Source: Polynucleobacter sp. GWA2_45_21
Lineage (GTDB): Bacteria; Pseudomonadota; Gammaproteobacteria; Burkholderiales; Burkholderiaceae
Assembly: GCF_001830325.1 (NCBI RefSeq)
Contig: NZ_MHZG01000011.1
Span: forward strand, 62,001 to 126,000
Length of the DNA: 64,000 nt
Direction: 5' to 3'
Positions 36,048 through 44,355 of the stretch are shown in pieces. Each line of letters starts with the position of its first letter. The first letter of the stretch is position 1. The notes beneath the pieces were generated by a model that ran no database searches, was not told the DNA's origin, and saw only the letters and a list, made by a program, of their open reading frames with translations. The position numbers and the translations under genes are program-made.

Positions 36048-36758
36048 TTATACACTGACTTTTTTAATTAAATTTTCACGTTCGTTTTCATTCTTTGAAT
36101 TACCTTCAAGCACAACTTGACCTCGCTCAACTACATAATGTCTATCGCATAAATGAATAGCCTTATGAATGTTTTGCTCTATCAATAAGATAGCGATGCC
36201 TTGTGACTTGAGCTCCTCCATTAATTTGAAGATCTCGACAACCACCATAGGCGCGAGACCCTCTGTAGGCTCGTCAATTAAGAGTAATTTTGGCTTACCA
36301 ACTAAAACGCGACCCATCGCCAACATCTGTTGCTCGCCGCCAGAAAGCGTCGTACCAGCTTGATGACGCCTCTCACCTAGCCTAGGAAAGCGTTCAAAAA
36401 CTTGCTCAATACGCTCCTTAGCCGCATCACGGCCACTTGAAGGAACCTGCATTAATCCAAGCTTCAGATTGTCTTCGACACTTAAACCAGGAAAAATACG
36501 GCGATCCTCGGGTACCAAACCTAAACCAAGACGGGTAATTTCATTTGCTGGAAGTAAATCAATTTTGGCTCCATCAAAAACAATTTCACCTTTTGAGGGC
36601 TTATGCCAGCCTGCTATCGTTTTAACAATAGTAGTTTTACCGACACCATTTCTACCAAAAAGGCCTACTGTTTCACCAGCTTGAATGGTCAAATTAACGC
36701 CTTGCAATACATGGGAGAGTCCCAGGTTTACATGGACATCTTTCATCTGCAGAATCAT
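36048..36758 (-). CDS. ABC transporter ATP-binding protein, LivF type
   Basis: A 236-residue ATPase of the branched-chain/aromatic acid ABC importer family. Walker A is GLFGRNGVGKTT, the signature LSGGEQQMLAMGR, and Walker B LLLIDEPTEGLAP with EQN...H at the switch. It is the second ATPase of a complete LivKHMGF-like set and overlaps the LivG-like gene by four bases. In this operon it probably energises uptake of the acid consumed by the CoA ligase rather than amino acids. Confidence 0.92.
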   Translation of the reverse strand: MILQMKDVHVNLGLSHVLQGVNLTIQAGETVGLFGRNGVGKTTIVKTIAGWHKPSKGEIVFDGAKIDLLPANEITRLGLGLVPEDRRIFPGLSVEDNLKLGLMQVPSSGRDAAKERIEQVFERFPRLGERRHQAGTTLSGGEQQMLAMGRVLVGKPKLLLIDEPTEGLAPMVVVEIFKLMEELKSQGIAILLIEQNIHKAIHLCDRHYVVERGQVVLEGNSKNENERENLIKKVSV

Positions 36759-37513
36759 GCGAGCTCCTCGCCAAAATAGGCGGCCTGAACTAAGGGATTT
36801 TTACGAACTTCAGCGGGAGTACCCTCAGCCAATTTTCGCCCCTGAGCCATGACAAACACTGTTTTAGACAGATCCATTACAAGATCAACATCATGCTCAA
36901 TCAACAACACGGTTGTATTAAGGCCAACACGTTTTATCAAATCCGCGGTTTCATGGGTATCCACCTGAGACATCCCTTGGGTAGGCTCATCCAATAACAG
37001 TAATTTTGGTTTGGTGGCTAAAGTAACGGCAATTTCAAGACGCCTTTGCTGACCATGGGATAAAGCACCTGCCAGCTGATCACGTGACTCCTCTAAACCA
37101 AATTCTTCAAGAAGCTCATTTGCCCTTTTGAGAGCAATTTCGCTTTTTCCTAAAGGTAAATATAAGTGTGAACGTGGCTCAAGAACCTGACTGGCAATTC
37201 TCAAATTGTCCATCACCGTCAAATCAAAAAATAAATTGGTGATCTGAAAAGACCTAGCCATTCCACAGAATAACCGACCCTCTGGGCTAAGACGGGTTAC
37301 ATCTACGCCATCAATATGAACAGCGCCATTATCTGGAAGAAAGGTTCCGCTCAATAAATTAAAGAGTGTGCTTTTACCCGCCCCATTCGGACCAATAATT
37401 GAAGTGACACCGAGTTTCTGAACGGCTATGGAAACCTCATCCACAGCAATTAAGCCTCCGAATCGTTTGCTTAGACCTTTTGCTTCAAGAATGATGGAAT
37501 GCGCGTTATTCAT
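36755..37513 (-). CDS. ABC transporter ATP-binding protein, LivG type
   Basis: The first ATPase of the importer. I use the ATG at 37513 (MNNAHSIILEAKGLSKRFGGL), which overlaps the upstream permease stop by eight bases; an in-frame start eight codons earlier adds a lysine-rich leader. Walker A is GPNGAGKSTLFNLLSG, the signature ALSHGQQRRLEIAVTLA, and Walker B LLLLDEPTQGMS. LSHGQQR and the short linker are typical of LivG-like subunits. Confidence 0.92.
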   Translation of the reverse strand: MNNAHSIILEAKGLSKRFGGLIAVDEVSIAVQKLGVTSIIGPNGAGKSTLFNLLSGTFLPDNGAVHIDGVDVTRLSPEGRLFCGMARSFQITNLFFDLTVMDNLRIASQVLEPRSHLYLPLGKSEIALKRANELLEEFGLEESRDQLAGALSHGQQRRLEIAVTLATKPKLLLLDEPTQGMSQVDTHETADLIKRVGLNTTVLLIEHDVDLVMDLSKTVFVMAQGRKLAEGTPAEVRKNPLVQAAYFGEELA

Positions 37514-38498
37514 GCTTTCCCTCTTCTTTTTTAGCATCGACTTTATTCATACGGGTCACAATTAAACCAATCAAGCCCTTAGGCGCTGAAATAACAATAG
37601 CCACAAAAATAAGTCCAATCACAATATGGTGGTGGGAAGTCCAGGTGCCAATGACAGACTTAAAGGAGGTGAGCAAGACGCTTCCTAAAATAGGTCCAAT
37701 CAATGTGCCTACACCACCAAGTACAACAGTAACAACGGCATTTCCCGAGACGCTAAAGAACATTAGTTCGGGAGAAACAAAACCTCTGAGCATAGGATAA
37801 AGAGCGCCAGATACAGCGGCAACTACTGCGGCCAAGATAAATGCAACTTGTTTTGGCCCTTTTGATTTATACCCAATATAGGCAAGCCTATTCTCATTAG
37901 ACTGAATAGCCAGCCAAAGTGAGCCTGTTGGTGTTGATAGGAAATATTTCAAGATGCCATACAAGATAGAAATCGTTAATAAACAAATCAGGAAAAATAT
38001 ACCTGGATGAGACGTATCAATCAGACCAAAAGGAGTCCAAATTTGGAGAATGGGAACCCCCATCATGCCGTCAGATGCCCCAAGGCTGCGCGTGTTGTAC
38101 ACAACCTTTGCCGCTACTTGCGCCAAGCCAAAGGTAATCAATGCGAAGTACACTCCTTTTGACCTTAATGCAATGAAGCTAGCCACCCAGCCTAAGATGG
38201 CCGAGGCGATAGTCACAATTAAAATTGCTAGAGCGAATGAAGATGCGAGCTCTTTCAGTATCAGTGCGGATAAATAAGCACCAAATCCAAAATACAGCGC
38301 CTGTCCCAGAGATAGAAGTCCTACAACGCCCAGCAATAGATCAACAGAGAGTGCTAGTCCACCAAAGATGAGTGACTCTGTAGCCAGTCTTAGGAAGAAA
38401 GTATCGCCAAGATAAGTACCAACAATAAATAAAGCTGCAGCCGAACCAAGCAGCACTAACTCCACCAGTCGAATAGCGCGCGCTTTCGTATTAAGCAT
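37506..38498 (-). CDS. Branched-chain-type ABC transporter permease, LivM type
   Basis: A 330-residue inner-membrane permease with eight to ten spans. GGLALSVDLLLGVVGLLSLGQALYFGFGAYLSALIL is the LivM family motif, and VLGGVGTLIGPILGSVLL is the cytoplasmic loop that meets the ATPase. It overlaps the LivH-like gene by eight bases. In context it belongs to an acid importer. Confidence 0.92.
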   Translation of the reverse strand: MLNTKARAIRLVELVLLGSAAALFIVGTYLGDTFFLRLATESLIFGGLALSVDLLLGVVGLLSLGQALYFGFGAYLSALILKELASSFALAILIVTIASAILGWVASFIALRSKGVYFALITFGLAQVAAKVVYNTRSLGASDGMMGVPILQIWTPFGLIDTSHPGIFFLICLLTISILYGILKYFLSTPTGSLWLAIQSNENRLAYIGYKSKGPKQVAFILAAVVAAVSGALYPMLRGFVSPELMFFSVSGNAVVTVVLGGVGTLIGPILGSVLLTSFKSVIGTWTSHHHIVIGLIFVAIVISAPKGLIGLIVTRMNKVDAKKEEGKHE

Positions 38499-39375
38499 TT
38501 TTCATCCCCCCATACAATCCGGCGGGTTTAAACATGAGCACCAAGACCATGACAGAAAAAACCAAAGGGTCCGACCAAACTGGTGAAATAAACAGTGAGG
38601 AGATCGATTGCAGTTGAGTTAATAGAAGGCCAGCAACGACAGCACCCTTAATACTTCCGAGACCACCCACAATCACCACGCTAAATGCCATCAAAATAAA
38701 ATCTCGGCCCATCGTTGGGAAAACAGAATAAATCGGCGCAAGCAAAACCCCAGCTAGGCCAGCTAGCGCAATTCCAAATGCAAATGTGAGTGCATAGACC
38801 CTCATTACCGGAATACCTAGAGATGAACTCATCTCTTTATCGTAAGCAGCCGCCCTCACAATCGCTCCGATTTGGGTTTTATAAATCACAGCCCAAACAC
38901 AAAAAATTAATATCGCACCAAATCCCATCAGAAATAGGCGATAGTTTGGAAACATCACCCCAAGAAACTCACTAGCCCCAGAAATCGGCGCAGATGGCTT
39001 AATTGGGTTTGCTCCCCAAATAATCTTATAGGCATCTTCCAGCACCATTGCAACGCCAAACGTCAACAAGAGCGTCAGAATATGACGATCTTTGTAATGA
39101 AATACTTTTTGGATTAAGAGCCTTTCCATGGCAAACCCAATGGGAATTAATAGCAAAGGAACTAAAAGTAGACACAACCAAAAGGAAATTCCCATCGCCA
39201 TCAGAGTCACACTAATAAATGCTCCGGCAGCGTAAAACTCACCATGAGACATATTGATCACGTCAAGCAAACCAAAAATGATGGTCAAACCGAGGGCCAT
39301 TAATATGACGGCCACACCTATCGAAAGACCATTAATCACTTGTGGCGTGTAGATGTACTGTAAGGCTTCAAGCAT
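38491..39375 (-). CDS. Branched-chain-type ABC transporter permease, LivH type
   Basis: A 294-residue permease. The N-terminal NGLSIGVAVILMALGLTIIFGLLDVINMSHGEFYAAGAF is the LivH hallmark, and VVIVGGLGSIKGAVVAGLLL is the ATPase-contacting loop. It lies 88 bases after the binding-protein gene, across a stem-loop that may lower its expression relative to the binding protein. Confidence 0.92.
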   Translation of the reverse strand: MLEALQYIYTPQVINGLSIGVAVILMALGLTIIFGLLDVINMSHGEFYAAGAFISVTLMAMGISFWLCLLLVPLLLIPIGFAMERLLIQKVFHYKDRHILTLLLTFGVAMVLEDAYKIIWGANPIKPSAPISGASEFLGVMFPNYRLFLMGFGAILIFCVWAVIYKTQIGAIVRAAAYDKEMSSSLGIPVMRVYALTFAFGIALAGLAGVLLAPIYSVFPTMGRDFILMAFSVVIVGGLGSIKGAVVAGLLLTQLQSISSLFISPVWSDPLVFSVMVLVLMFKPAGLYGGMKNA

Positions 39376-39415
39376 AGAAAACCAATCGCATATTTAAAAT
39401 CAAATACTTATAAAC

Positions 39416-39447
39416 CCCCATGCTCAAGCTTCATCTCAAGCATGGGG
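39416..39447. promoter_or_regulatory. Intercistronic stem-loop between binding-protein and permease genes
   Basis: CCCCATGCT (39416-39424) pairs perfectly with AGCATGGGG (39439-39447) around a 14-base loop. It stands in the only sizeable gap of the operon, 17 bases after the stop of the ABC binding-protein gene in the direction of transcription, and lacks a clear U-run. I read it as a transcript-stabilising or partially terminating hairpin that keeps the binding protein in excess over the membrane parts, as in other ABC importer operons. Confidence 0.6.
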
Positions 39448-39463
39448 TTGATACGCAAATAAA

Positions 39464-40648
39464 TTAGAAGCGTGTGCAAGCATCAGGACCAATTGCCTGA
39501 TCAGATGCCACTTTTCCAACAATATTGAATTCACCATTCTCAACGCGTACAGCAAACATATCCTGCATAGCTTGATGGTCTCCAGCACGCATCTTCTTTG
39601 CGCCTTGTGGAGTCTGCCAAGTTAAATCATTCATAGCAGTACGCACCTTATCGGTCTCAGTAGATTTTGCTTTTTCAACAGCTGCCTTATAGAAGTACAG
39701 CAAACCATAAGAATCAGCGCCGTAGAGATCAGGCAGTTTGTTATAGGCCTTCTGGAAGTCAGCAACAAATTTCTTATTAGCCGGGTTATCCAATTTTGGA
39801 GAATAACCAACACCAGTAACAAAGCCGTTAGCCGACTTACCAATCGCTCCCATATTTTGGGAAGTAACAGTGCCCGAAGCGCCCACAACGGTAACGCCCT
39901 TATTAACACCGTATTCTTCCATCTGACTAAATAGACGGACAGTATCGTTACCAGCTACTGAAGTATAGATAACATTAGGCTTAGCGGCGCGAACTTGTCC
40001 AAAATATGGTGAATAGTCTTTGTTATCCAATGGCGCAAATACCTCACCAACATCTTTAGCTCCCTTTTCAGTTGAAGCCTTCTTAAATGCAGCTACGGTA
40101 CTGCGACCCATTTCATAATCAGGCCCGATGAAGAAAATATTAGCTTTTGGAATCTCTTTATCAACCCAAGCCGCCAAAGCTGCAGATTGCATACCTGCGC
40201 GTGCGTTAACTCGAAATACGTTAGGAGAGCACTTATCACCCGTAATTGAGTCAGCAAAAGAAACTGTAGTGGCAATCAGTTTATTGTTGCGCTCTGCCAG
40301 CTGACCAACAGCCAGTGTTGATCCAGAATTGACAGTACCAGTTAAAAAATCCACCTTTTCAACTTGAAACAGCTTTTCAGCTTTTTGAGTCGCGACAGCG
40401 GGATTAGCCTCTTCATCTTCATAGATAAGGTTAATTTTTCGGCCATTAATACCACCCGCAGCATTAATCTCCTTGGCTGCCAAATCTAAACCCATTTTGA
40501 CTTGCTCACCAATTGGGGTATATGTCCCGGAAAGTGGAGTTACTACGCCAATTTTGATTGGGCCAGACTGGGCCATCGCAATTGACATACCAAAACTTAG
40601 GGCTGCAGCAATAGCAATTTTTTTAGCTTTAAATTCATTTTGCATCAT
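39464..40648 (-). CDS. Branched-chain-type ABC transporter substrate-binding protein
   Basis: A 394-residue periplasmic binding protein with a signal peptide (residues 1-27, ALSFGMSIAMAQS). Mature features are IKIGVVTPLSGTYTPIGEQVKMGLDLAAKEINAAGGINGRKINLIYEDEEANPAVATQKAEKL, a Peripla_BP_6 domain, and a Cys pair (Cys of DKCSPNVF and the late GPDACTRF). Such proteins often bind aromatic or heterocyclic acids rather than amino acids when encoded with CoA ligases. It follows the crotonase gene by 19 bases. Confidence 0.92.
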   Translation of the reverse strand: MMQNEFKAKKIAIAAALSFGMSIAMAQSGPIKIGVVTPLSGTYTPIGEQVKMGLDLAAKEINAAGGINGRKINLIYEDEEANPAVATQKAEKLFQVEKVDFLTGTVNSGSTLAVGQLAERNNKLIATTVSFADSITGDKCSPNVFRVNARAGMQSAALAAWVDKEIPKANIFFIGPDYEMGRSTVAAFKKASTEKGAKDVGEVFAPLDNKDYSPYFGQVRAAKPNVIYTSVAGNDTVRLFSQMEEYGVNKGVTVVGASGTVTSQNMGAIGKSANGFVTGVGYSPKLDNPANKKFVADFQKAYNKLPDLYGADSYGLLYFYKAAVEKAKSTETDKVRTAMNDLTWQTPQGAKKMRAGDHQAMQDMFAVRVENGEFNIVGKVASDQAIGPDACTRF

Positions 40649-40667
40649 TCATGTCTCCAGTGAAAAA

Positions 40668-41477
40668 TTAACGACCAACAAATTTGGGTTGACGCTTTCC
40701 GTGGAAAGCTTCTACCCCTTCTTTAAAATCTTCAGAGTTACGCAAACGGCTATAACAATGACCCTCCACTTCAATTGCTGTTGTTAACAAACAATCTTCA
40801 GTCTCATTCAACATTTTCTTAGCGATTCTTTGGGCCATTGGCGAGAAGGCTCTCAACTCGTCAACTAACTTTGAGACGGCCTGCGCCAACTCAGCATCAG
40901 GGACACACTCTGTTGCAACCCCCCACTCGTAAGCCTGCTGACCCTTAATCCTTCGAGAACGCATCACGATATCTTTAGTTCTGGTAATGCCAACCATTTT
41001 CTGCAAGCGTGCGGAACCACCAGAGCCTGGAATTTGACCTAGTTTTTGCTCTGGGAGTGCATACAAAGTAGATTCGGCAGCAATCCGGAAATCGCATGCA
41101 AGCGAAATCTCAAAGCCGACGCCAAAGCAATAGCCATGATTAGCTGCAATCACTGGCTTCGTACAGCGCGCAGGAGCAGCAATATTCCAAGCTAATTTAG
41201 AGACGTGCTCTGGTGTAGCCTCCAAGAATCCCTTAATGTCGCCACCGCTTGAGAAATGCTCACCTTCGGCTCGCAACACAATGATTCGCACACGATCATC
41301 GGCATCCAAAGCTTCAAATGTCGCACGCAACTGATCTCTTTGTGGCATTTGGATGACGTTAAATGGCGGGCGCTTGAGAACAATATCAGCCCTTTCATGG
41401 TCAGCATCAATCTCAACATAAAAGCCATCGAGATTATCCAGAATATTGCTAAAGGGGTGTTTTAAAGCTGTTGTCAT
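40668..41477 (-). CDS. Enoyl-CoA hydratase/isomerase family protein (HmfE-like candidate)
   Basis: A 269-residue crotonase-fold enzyme. The oxyanion-hole segments HFSSGGDIKGF and GYCFGVGFEISLACDFRIAAEST are present, then YALPEQKLGQIPGSGGSARLQKMVG with the Glu expected at the active site. Its place directly after a CoA ligase and a molybdenum hydroxylase matches HmfE, the crotonase-family hydrolase that releases 2-oxoglutarate from 2-oxoglutaroyl-CoA in 2-furoate breakdown. A plain hydratase role in ring cleavage of another acyl-CoA is the alternative. Confidence 0.88.
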   Translation of the reverse strand: MTTALKHPFSNILDNLDGFYVEIDADHERADIVLKRPPFNVIQMPQRDQLRATFEALDADDRVRIIVLRAEGEHFSSGGDIKGFLEATPEHVSKLAWNIAAPARCTKPVIAANHGYCFGVGFEISLACDFRIAAESTLYALPEQKLGQIPGSGGSARLQKMVGITRTKDIVMRSRRIKGQQAYEWGVATECVPDAELAQAVSKLVDELRAFSPMAQRIAKKMLNETEDCLLTTAIEVEGHCYSRLRNSEDFKEGVEAFHGKRQPKFVGR

Positions 41478-41496
41478 AAGGTCTTTCTAGTAAAAA

Positions 41497-43032
41497 TTAA
41501 ACACTTTCATATTCGCCGGCCACTAATTTACGTCGCAATACTTTTCCCACGGGCGATTTGGGAATTTCTTTTACAAATATATATTCTCTTGGGCGCTTAA
41601 AATTCACCAAGTCAGAACCTCGGCAATAATCGTCTAGCGATTTTGAATCAACTGATGCAGCAGTCTTAATAAATGCAACTACCTTTTGTCCCAGGCGATC
41701 ATCCTTGAGGCCTGCCACAGCAACCTCGCTCACCGAGGGATGCAAAGAAAGTATGGATTCGATTTCTACCGGAGAGATATTTTCTCCACCAGAAATAATC
41801 ATGTCATCGACTCGCCCCGTAACAAAAAGCTCGCCAGACTCATCGAAATAACCGGTATCCCCCGTGAAATACCATCCATTCCGTATCGATTTCTGATCTG
41901 CATCAGGGCGCTTCCAATATCCTTCGAAGGCTTCATCCCCACATAGATCGCAAATAATTTGACCCTCTTCATTTGGGGTAGCCAAATCCGTTGGAGCAGT
42001 CACTTGAGAACCTGCATCTAGTTTCACGACGCGAATACGCGCGTTAATGCCGGCCCTGCCTGTCGAGCCAGGCTTAGCAACAGCACTTTGGTTAATCGTA
42101 TAGGTGTAGATCTCACTAGATCCATAGTGATTCACAAATAATTCAGGAGAAAATGCTTTATCTAATTTCAATAAAAGTGCGTCATGCATCGGAGCACCAG
42201 CGAAGCCAAGTTTTCTAACGGAGGAGACGCGCGATGGACTGAAATTTTTTGATTCCAGCATATCGTGATACAGAGTGGGAACGAGGTATAAATGCGTGAC
42301 CTTTTCTGCCTCAATTGAATCGATCGCTTTTTCAACATCCCAGCGTGGAACAGCAACATAAGTTCCATTCACTATGCAAAGTGAAAGCAATGTGCGAACT
42401 CCCATCGTATGGTAGAGCGGCATCACACCAAGAGTGACCTCACCCATGGCATATTGATTTTGAGCGACATGGGCGACTCCAGCCGCCCGCTCTGCTCGTT
42501 GCTTCCGAGGAACCCCTTTTGGCTTGCCTGTAGTTCCCGAGGTAAATAGCATCACAGAGATATCTTCAACATGCCCATCAGGGGTAGGTTCGCCGACCTC
42601 CTCCATCAAGCTATCAAAATAGACGTGAGTACTTGAAGAGGCTGTATCCGTACATAGAACAACGGGGATTGATTTGCTAGTCTCGGAGTCCAGGTAATTT
42701 TGTAGCGAAATTTCCTCCACAAAAGCGAGCTTTACATCAGAATTTTGAGCGCAATAGTCAATTTCTTCAGGCTTTGAACGCCAGTTAAGAGGAACCACAG
42801 CGATGCCGGACATCTGACAAGCCCAATGAATGGTTGCCGCTTCGTAACGATTTTGCAAAATAGTTAATATGCGATCACCGCGAGTGAGTCCTCTTTTATA
42901 GAAAGACTTCTGCAGCGCACCAATACAATTAGCCCATTCACGGTAAGTTAACCTACGATCACCATCCACGATGGCCAGCCGATCAGGCTCACGCTCAACA
43001 GCCTGTAAAAATGTCCTGCCTAAATCAAGCAT
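41497..43032 (-). CDS. Class I adenylate-forming acyl-CoA ligase (HmfD-like candidate)
   Basis: Activates a carboxylic acid to its CoA thioester through an acyl-AMP. I prefer the ATG at 43032 (MLDLGRTFLQAVEREPDRLAIV), which overlaps the upstream stop by eight bases, giving 511 residues. The P-loop is MLFTSGTTGKPKGVPRK, the A5 motif HYGSSE, the A7/A8 region WYFTGDTGYFDESGELFVTGRVDDMIISGGENISPVEIE, and the C-terminal catalytic lysine lies in KSPVGKVLRR. Context and order suggest a 2-furoyl-CoA synthetase; benzoate-type or other aryl acids are possible. Confidence 0.88.
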   Translation of the reverse strand: MLDLGRTFLQAVEREPDRLAIVDGDRRLTYREWANCIGALQKSFYKRGLTRGDRILTILQNRYEAATIHWACQMSGIAVVPLNWRSKPEEIDYCAQNSDVKLAFVEEISLQNYLDSETSKSIPVVLCTDTASSSTHVYFDSLMEEVGEPTPDGHVEDISVMLFTSGTTGKPKGVPRKQRAERAAGVAHVAQNQYAMGEVTLGVMPLYHTMGVRTLLSLCIVNGTYVAVPRWDVEKAIDSIEAEKVTHLYLVPTLYHDMLESKNFSPSRVSSVRKLGFAGAPMHDALLLKLDKAFSPELFVNHYGSSEIYTYTINQSAVAKPGSTGRAGINARIRVVKLDAGSQVTAPTDLATPNEEGQIICDLCGDEAFEGYWKRPDADQKSIRNGWYFTGDTGYFDESGELFVTGRVDDMIISGGENISPVEIESILSLHPSVSEVAVAGLKDDRLGQKVVAFIKTAASVDSKSLDDYCRGSDLVNFKRPREYIFVKEIPKSPVGKVLRRKLVAGEYESV

Positions 43033-43519
43033 GGGTATCTCCAATCGCATTTCTTCTTTGTTCGGCAACTTCTAGAACAGCCTCAACGATGCCAACATAA
43101 CCGGTACATCGACATAAGTTCCCAGATAAACCCTCTCTCACCTCTGAATCCGAGGGGGAGGTATTTTTTTGGAGCAGATCCTCTGCCGCCATTAAAAAAC
43201 CGGGGGTGCAAAATCCGCACTGCAAGGCATGATGCTTTTTAAAGGCAGCCTGCAAATCCGATAATTCACCAGCCTGTGCAATGCCTTCAACAGTTTTAAC
43301 GCTTGCTCCATTTGCCTGGCAAGCGAACATCAAACATGAGCGCACAATTTGGCCATTTACCTCAACCGTGCATGCGCCACACACACCGTGCTCACAGCCT
43401 GCATGAGTGCCCGTCAATCCAAGATCGTGACGCACGAAATCAAGTAATGCGGTGCGGTCCTCACACTTTGCCGCTCTCTCGATACCATTGATGGTTAAGT
43501 GAATCGATTGCTCTGTCAT
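43025..43519 (-). CDS. Molybdenum hydroxylase 2Fe-2S subunit (CoxS/HmfC-like)
   Basis: A 164-residue small subunit of an aerobic xanthine-dehydrogenase-family enzyme. The plant-type 2Fe-2S ligands are in GTHAGCEHGVCGACTVEVNGQIVRSCLMFA (four Cys), and the second cluster ligands in ALQCGFCTPGFLMAAEDLL and GLSGNLCRCTGYVGIVEAV. All eight Cys are present. It passes electrons from the molybdenum site to FAD. ATGA overlap with the FAD subunit gene shows tight coupling. Confidence 0.95.
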   Translation of the reverse strand: MTEQSIHLTINGIERAAKCEDRTALLDFVRHDLGLTGTHAGCEHGVCGACTVEVNGQIVRSCLMFACQANGASVKTVEGIAQAGELSDLQAAFKKHHALQCGFCTPGFLMAAEDLLQKNTSPSDSEVREGLSGNLCRCTGYVGIVEAVLEVAEQRRNAIGDTHA

Positions 43520-44355
43520 GATTGGTATTCGCCCTCAAATTCAAATGCTTGTTTTGCTGCTCGAGCCCCCATAGAGCGCATCAGATGCCTCCTCAAACCT
43601 GAAGTAGCGGTAGGATCTTCGCGCACTTCAATTGTGCTGGCTAATTTATTAATATGTTCATTAACTTCAGCCAGCGAACTAGCTTCGATACGGGATACTT
43701 TGACGGTATCATCCACACCACCAAATCCAATCGTCCAGGATTTACCATTTCTGACTACGGCTACCGCTACAACAGCGAAATCACCATGCCTATAGCCATA
43801 TTCAGCAAAACCAAAACCTGTCCCTGCTGATTGAATCGGAAATTCAACAGATACAATCAACTCATTCGACTCACGACTAGTCTGAAGAGCGCCAAGAAAG
43901 AAATCGGCAGCCTTAACTCTTCGTTCCCGCTTTTTACAGGCAAGCGTGACAGATCCGCCGAGAGTCATGAGCGCTAAAACCATCTCAGCGCTTGGATCAG
44001 CATGCGCGATAGATCCACATACAGTGCCACGATTACGAATTGGGGAGTGCGCCACCCATGGAAACATCATCTTTAATAATGGCTGCGTGATTGCTAGTAG
44101 ATCCCACCCCTCTAGTGTCGACTGAGTTACACCCGCTCCAACACGCAGGGACCCTTTCGTTACATTAAATTGATGCAACTCTTGAGTAAGAGATAAATCA
44201 ATTAAATGGGCAGGGCTAGCAACACGCATAGCCAACATGGGTACCAAAGTTTGACCGCCGGCTAGAATGCGGGCATCCTCACCATGCAACTCTAATAAAT
44301 CCAAAATTTCTCTTATCGAACTTGGTCGATGCATTTGAAAGGCGGCTGATTTCAC
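43516..44355 (-). CDS. Molybdenum hydroxylase FAD-binding subunit (CoxM/HmfB-like)
   Basis: A 279-residue medium subunit. FAD-binding motifs are ARILAGGQTLVPMLAMR near residue 30 and RNRGTVCGSIAHADPSAEMVLAL near 110, followed by the CO_deh_flav_C domain. It lacks the Cys-containing insert that gives 4-hydroxybenzoyl-CoA reductase its extra 4Fe-4S cluster, which argues for an oxidising hydroxylase. It starts with GTG, overlapping the large-subunit stop as GTGA. Confidence 0.93.
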   Translation of the reverse strand: MKSAAFQMHRPSSIREILDLLELHGEDARILAGGQTLVPMLAMRVASPAHLIDLSLTQELHQFNVTKGSLRVGAGVTQSTLEGWDLLAITQPLLKMMFPWVAHSPIRNRGTVCGSIAHADPSAEMVLALMTLGGSVTLACKKRERRVKAADFFLGALQTSRESNELIVSVEFPIQSAGTGFGFAEYGYRHGDFAVVAVAVVRNGKSWTIGFGGVDDTVKVSRIEASSLAEVNEHINKLASTIEVREDPTATSGLRRHLMRSMGARAAKQAFEFEGEYQS

